Assembly: GCF_009733595.1 (NCBI RefSeq)
Contig: NZ_WOFH01000001.1
Location: 558,001 to 622,000 of the forward strand
Direction: 5' to 3'
Length of the DNA: 64,000 nucleotides
DNA from: Actinomadura litoris
Lineage (GTDB): Bacteria; Actinomycetota; Actinomycetes; Streptosporangiales; Streptosporangiaceae
Below, piece by piece: positions 60,702 through 64,000 of the stretch (position 1 is its first letter; each line of letters starts with the position of its first letter). The notes beneath the pieces are model-generated. The model was not told the origin of the DNA. It ran no database searches and saw only the letters and a program-made list of their open reading frames with translations. Both the position numbers and the translations under genes were made by a program.

Positions 60702-61520
60702 ATGGCCCACAACAGCAACTGTGCCCGGGCTCGACTACCCGGATGTAAATGCGAGTGCGGTGGTGCGATGCACGCTTGCCAAGGGGCCTTCGAAATCGCG
60801 GATGGAACGGAGAAACGTGTACGTGAGTACCTCGCGGAACAGGAGGGAAACTGGGACACAAGGCCGCCGGGGGTGACCCTGAAACAGGCAGCGATCGGCT
60901 GCGCGAGGGCGGACGTCGTTTACTGGCTGTACCGTGATGAGGCGTTGCGGAGGTGCGCTCGGAGCGCGGACGAAAGGGCTTTCGAGGACGCACCGGGCGT
61001 CTCCGACAGCGGGCTGGTGCTGCGCGGCCTGTCCGCTCATCTCGGGGCACAACGAATGCAAGCATTCCAGCTCTGGGCGCGCAGTACCCACTTCTGGTGC
61101 GAGTTGCTCGCTCAGATCGCCCACGCCATCACTCAGTACGAGCAACTCCGGGACAGAATTTTCCGTATGGCGGAAGAGGCTCTTCGCCTGAGAAGCACAG
61201 AACCTCTCGCGGATGAGTTGCGCTGTGCGAGAGCAATAGAGGTCGCGGTGTGGTCGGCTTGGAGGTACCTGTTCGAGGGCATCATCTCGACGTTAGACGC
61301 CGGGATGAGCCTGCGAGCATTGCTGAACAGCGGGGATGTCGCGCCGCTCCTTTGGCCTATCCGGGTCCTCGCGGTTCTGATGTGCCCGGACGCGTCCGGC
61401 CATCCGGCGGTCAGAAGATACTGCTGGGACCCGATCGTGCGCCACGGCGGCGCCGAGGTCCGCCAGAAGGTCCGCGAGCGCCTTACTCAGATGTTCCCCG
61501 ATGATCCGTGGTTTGCCTAG
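60702..61520 (+). CDS. Hypothetical protein with N-terminal Cys/His cluster
   Basis: 272 residues from ATG 60702, with GGAGGAG five bases upstream; an earlier ATG at 60684 lacks one. The first 25 residues, AHNSNCARARLPGCKCECGG then MHACQG, hold five Cys and two His, apparently a small zinc module. The remainder is helical and soluble, with LWARSTHFWCELLAQIAHAI and LRCARAIEVAVWSAWRYLF. Similar starts occur in uncharacterised actinomycete proteins. Lower GC than its neighbours suggests acquisition. Function unknown. Confidence 0.65.
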   Translation: MAHNSNCARARLPGCKCECGGAMHACQGAFEIADGTEKRVREYLAEQEGNWDTRPPGVTLKQAAIGCARADVVYWLYRDEALRRCARSADERAFEDAPGVSDSGLVLRGLSAHLGAQRMQAFQLWARSTHFWCELLAQIAHAITQYEQLRDRIFRMAEEALRLRSTEPLADELRCARAIEVAVWSAWRYLFEGIISTLDAGMSLRALLNSGDVAPLLWPIRVLAVLMCPDASGHPAVRRYCWDPIVRHGGAEVRQKVRERLTQMFPDDPWFA

Positions 61521-61602
61521 CAAACACAGGCTCCGGAGTCATCGAGTGATGCTGCCCACAAGGGCGCCCTTCTGATGCCACCTGCGCCGGGCACGGGGGT
61601 GT

Positions 61603-61885
61603 CTAGGGGTTGCGCCCGTCGGCGCCGGACGCGTCGAGCACATGGAGCCGGAGGGGCGGATCGTCGCGGTCCGGGAGCGCCACGCCGATCACACCCGGGC
61701 CCCGGGGAGCCGCCGCACCGTGAGGGGGACCACCTGGCCGTCGGCGGTCCGGGCCTGTATCGCCTCTGCGGATGGCGGGGCGGCGGGCAGCCCGACGTGG
61801 ATGCACACCGAGTCGCATGGCGCGGCTCAGGGGTGCCTCGCGTTCGGTGGTGGTCAGGTGGAGCCGGGCTGGCAGTTCGTCGTCC
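61603..61885 (-). pseudogene. Frameshifted gene remnant
   Basis: Two adjoining frames read like one protein: HVGLPAAPPSAEAIQARTAD with QVVPLTVRRLPGARV, then IGVALPDRDDPPLRLHVLDA to a stop at 61603. They are joined at GGGTGTGATC, where a TG duplication would explain the shift. No family is recognised. The remaining parts of 61521-62093 are empty. Confidence 0.45.
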
Positions 61886-62093
61886 GACAATGCGGCGCGA
61901 GAGGCGGCGGCCAGGGGGTTCGGTGAGGGTGTCCGGCGGGCGGTAGGGCGTGTTACCAGGTGGTCACTGTGTGCTAACCGAGGCGGTATCACGGTGGCAT
62001 GGAAGTCCGGGGCTCGGCCTGTGGCCTGTTTTGTCCCTCTTTACGCGGGTAGCCCGCCGCTCGACTCCGAGTAGACGGCGAGGTGACGAGGAC

Positions 62094-62891
62094 ATGAAAC
62101 TCCGGACCGGGCTCGCCGCCGGCGTGGCAGGCGCGGGCGGCGTCCTGGGCGCGGTCGCCGTCGGCCGGGTCGGGCGCCGGCTGGCGAGCCGGGTCGTCGG
62201 CCGGTACGAGGCGAGGCTGGCGCGCTCCGTCCGGCGGCTGGCGGTGCGGGCCGAGTACGGCGGGCCGCTCGCCAAGGCGTCCCTCGCCGGGGCGCGGGCG
62301 CTCGCCCAGGGCAAGTCGCCCGCGCGGGCGCTGGTGAGCTTCGGCTGGACGGCGCTGAAGGAGACGCTCAAGCGGATCTTCGGCGGCGGACGGCGCGGCG
62401 GCCGGGTCGACATCGTCGAGCAGACCGATGTCGGCGCGCCCTGCCGGCTGGTCTACGACCAGTGGACCCGCTTCGAGGACTTCCCGTCCTTCATGAAGAA
62501 GGTGGTGAGCGTCGACCAGGCGTCCGAGGAGAAGCTGAACTGGAAGGCGAAGGTCTTCTGGTCGAGCCGGACCTGGCAGTCGACGATCGTGGAACAGGTC
62601 CCCGACCGGCACATCGTGTGGCGCTCGGCGGCGGGGAAGGGCCGGGTGGACGGGACGGTCAGCTTCCACGAGCTGACGCCCGACCTGACCCGCGTCCTGC
62701 TCGTCCTGGAGTACCACCCGCAGGGCCTGTTCGAGCGGACCGCCAACCTCTGGCGCGCGCAGGGCCGCCGCGTCCGGCTGGAGCTCAAGCACTTCCGCCG
62801 CCATGTCATGACCCGCGCGCTGGTCGCCCCCGGCGAGGTGGAGGGCTGGCGCGGCGAGATCCATGACGGCGAGGTCGTCCGGACGGCGTGA
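62094..62891 (+). CDS. SRPBCC-family protein, gas-vesicle-associated type (copy 1)
   Basis: 265 residues from ATG 62094. An N-terminal Ala/Arg-rich helical region with one hydrophobic stretch (LAAGVAGAGGVLGAVAVG) precedes an SRPBCC (START-like) domain from about 105: VDIVEQTDVGAPCRLVYDQW, FEDFPSFMKKVVSVDQ, VFWSSRTWQSTIVEQVPD and HIVWRSAAGKGRVDGTVSFHE. This subfamily is typically encoded in actinomycete gas-vesicle (gvp) clusters. It has a near-identical neighbour 55 bases downstream. A role in vesicle assembly or as an envelope lipid-binding protein is inferred. Confidence 0.82.
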   Translation: MKLRTGLAAGVAGAGGVLGAVAVGRVGRRLASRVVGRYEARLARSVRRLAVRAEYGGPLAKASLAGARALAQGKSPARALVSFGWTALKETLKRIFGGGRRGGRVDIVEQTDVGAPCRLVYDQWTRFEDFPSFMKKVVSVDQASEEKLNWKAKVFWSSRTWQSTIVEQVPDRHIVWRSAAGKGRVDGTVSFHELTPDLTRVLLVLEYHPQGLFERTANLWRAQGRRVRLELKHFRRHVMTRALVAPGEVEGWRGEIHDGEVVRTA

Positions 62892-62946
62892 GCGGCCCGC
62901 AGTGAGACAGAACCCCGAAACCCAATCCATGCGGAGGAGCACGAAT

Positions 62947-64000
62947 ATGAAACGCGGAACCAAGGTGGGCCCGATGCCCATCGGCCGAATCGCGAAACGG
63001 CTGCCGGTCGGCCGGAAGAGCCCGTCGGGCCTCGGCCGGATCACGCAGAACCTGCCGGGCGGCATTCCCGGTGGCAAGGCGCTCGGGACCACCGGCGGCG
63101 TCCTGCTCGGCGCCGGTGCCGCCGTCGCGGCCGGCCGCGCGCTCAGCCGCCGCAACGGCGAGGACGGCGAGCAGGAGCAGACCGAGACCAAGAGCGGCGG
63201 ACGCGGCGCCGGTGCCGCCAAGGGTGCGGCGAAGAGCGCCAAGGGCGCGGCCCAGAGCGCCAAGGACACCGCGAAGAACGCCGCCGAGAAGCCCGCCGAA
63301 GGGGCCAAGGGCCTGTTCGGCCGGCTGAAGGACACCGTCGGGGGCGCCCTGAAGAAGGGCGGCGGTGGCGGCAAGAAGGTGAAGGTCACCAACATCGTCG
63401 AGCACACCGACGTCGGTGCGCCGCGCCGCCTCGTCTACGACCAGTTCACGCAGTTCCAGGAGTTCCCGTCCTTCATGAAGAAGGTCGTCAGCGTCGACCA
63501 GGCGGACGAGGAGAAGCTGAACTGGCAGGCGAAGATCTTCTGGTCCAAGCGGACGTGGGAGGCCACGATCGTCGAGCAGGTGCCGGACGAGCACATCGTC
63601 TGGCGCTCGAAGGGCAACAAGGGCCACGTCGACGGGACGATCAGCTTCCACGAGCTGGCGCCGAACCTCACCCGCGTCCTGGTGGCGCTGGAGTACCACC
63701 CGCAGGGCCTGTTCGAGCGGACCGGCAACCTCTGGCGGGCGCAGGGCCGCCGCGTCCGGCTGGAGCTCAAGCACTTCCGCCGGTACGTGATGACGCAGTC
63801 GCTGACCCGCGCCGACGAGATCGAGGGCTGGCGCGGCGAGATCCACGACAGCGAGGTCGTCAAGTCCCATGAGGACGCGCTGAAGGAGGAGGAGAAGTCC
63901 GGCGACGGCCCGAAGGGCAGGTCCGGCTCCAGCGCGAGGAACGGCCGCAGGAACGGCTCCAAGGGCGGCAGCAGGGACAGCAAGGAGCCGGAGTACGAGG
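62947..64000 (+). CDS. SRPBCC-family protein, gas-vesicle-associated type (copy 2, partial)
   Basis: Starts at ATG 62947 with GGAGGAG eight bases upstream and runs off the right edge (351 residues so far). The N-terminus has GKALGTTGGVLLGAGAAVAAG, then a repetitive Lys/Ala helix (GAAKGAAKSAKGAAQSAKDT), a Gly/Lys linker, and the SRPBCC domain from about 145 (VKVTNIVEHTDVGAPRRLVY, EFPSFMKKVVSVDQADEEKL). The tail is a Lys/Ser/Gly-rich disordered region. It is a clear paralogue of the preceding gene, but with a longer, charged N-terminus. Gas-vesicle genes may follow outside the window. Confidence 0.82.
   Translation, partial: MKRGTKVGPMPIGRIAKRLPVGRKSPSGLGRITQNLPGGIPGGKALGTTGGVLLGAGAAVAAGRALSRRNGEDGEQEQTETKSGGRGAGAAKGAAKSAKGAAQSAKDTAKNAAEKPAEGAKGLFGRLKDTVGGALKKGGGGGKKVKVTNIVEHTDVGAPRRLVYDQFTQFQEFPSFMKKVVSVDQADEEKLNWQAKIFWSKRTWEATIVEQVPDEHIVWRSKGNKGHVDGTISFHELAPNLTRVLVALEYHPQGLFERTGNLWRAQGRRVRLELKHFRRYVMTQSLTRADEIEGWRGEIHDSEVVKSHEDALKEEEKSGDGPKGRSGSSARNGRRNGSKGGSRDSKEPEYE

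Overview
The window is very GC-rich, with genes packed head to tail through ATGA/GTGA stop-start overlaps, GTG and TTG starts, WhiB, GntR/UTRA, ABATE-CGNR and DUF2637 families, and a DUF6745 gene. This points to a filamentous actinomycete. Tandem SRPBCC proteins of the gas-vesicle type at the right edge, together with the overall gene mix, fit Thermomonosporaceae (Actinomadura-like), but the genus is only inferred.

Region 1 (1 to about 15.1 kb) is most of an actinomycete integrative and conjugative element (AICE). A long minus-strand operon carries, in transcription order from about 9.2 kb leftward: a 48-aa protein, WhiB, a 57-aa protein, a DUF4097 beta-repeat protein, two small membrane proteins, an RRQRL zinc protein, a DUF2637 membrane protein, the TraB/FtsK DNA translocase, a zinc/membrane protein, a zinc-ribbon protein, a phage-type cytosine methylase and a DnaB-N/DUF3987 replication protein that runs off the left edge. 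Short repeats next to traB look like its transfer (clt) locus. Divergent from the operon are a GntR regulator and a PLP decarboxylase-like cargo gene. An AT-richer pair follows: a C5 methyltransferase and a GHKL ATPase with a nuclease-like C-terminus, a compact restriction-like system. The element ends at a 3' half of a tRNA-Phe (15085-15126), its likely right attachment site. Beyond that lies a multiply broken integrase, probably a remnant of an older element in the same tRNA.

Region 2 (16-25.6 kb) is chromosomal accessory DNA: an amidase-TetR-MFS cluster behind a perfect 20-bp palindrome, a damaged HIT gene, a HEAT/MerR-HEAT operon with a classical MerR operator, and an ECF sigma factor near a Met/His-rich membrane protein.

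Region 3 (25.8-38.5 kb) is the most interesting part. Ten tightly coupled genes encode a cysteine-synthase-like PLP enzyme, a complete peptide/nickel-type ABC importer (one subunit a permease-ATPase fusion), an ATP-grasp ligase, a dipeptide-epimerase-like enolase, two paralogous methyltransferases, an MFS exporter and a DszC/acyl-CoA-dehydrogenase-like flavoenzyme. No NRPS or PKS is present. It reads as an NRPS-independent pathway for a modified dipeptide-like metabolite, possibly a metallophore, with its own export and re-import.

Region 4 (38.5-64 kb) holds an AraC regulator with an aldo/keto reductase, an XRE regulator with a clear promoter/operator, a large helicase-phospholipase D-DUF5710 protein (candidate defence gene), an HxlR/FAD-monooxygenase pair, a secreted carboxylesterase, a RidA/ABATE divergon with duplicated operators, a DMFase-like lipoprotein, tandem COG4315 lipoproteins, a DUF6745 operon with a truncated NudC, and two SRPBCC genes at the right edge.
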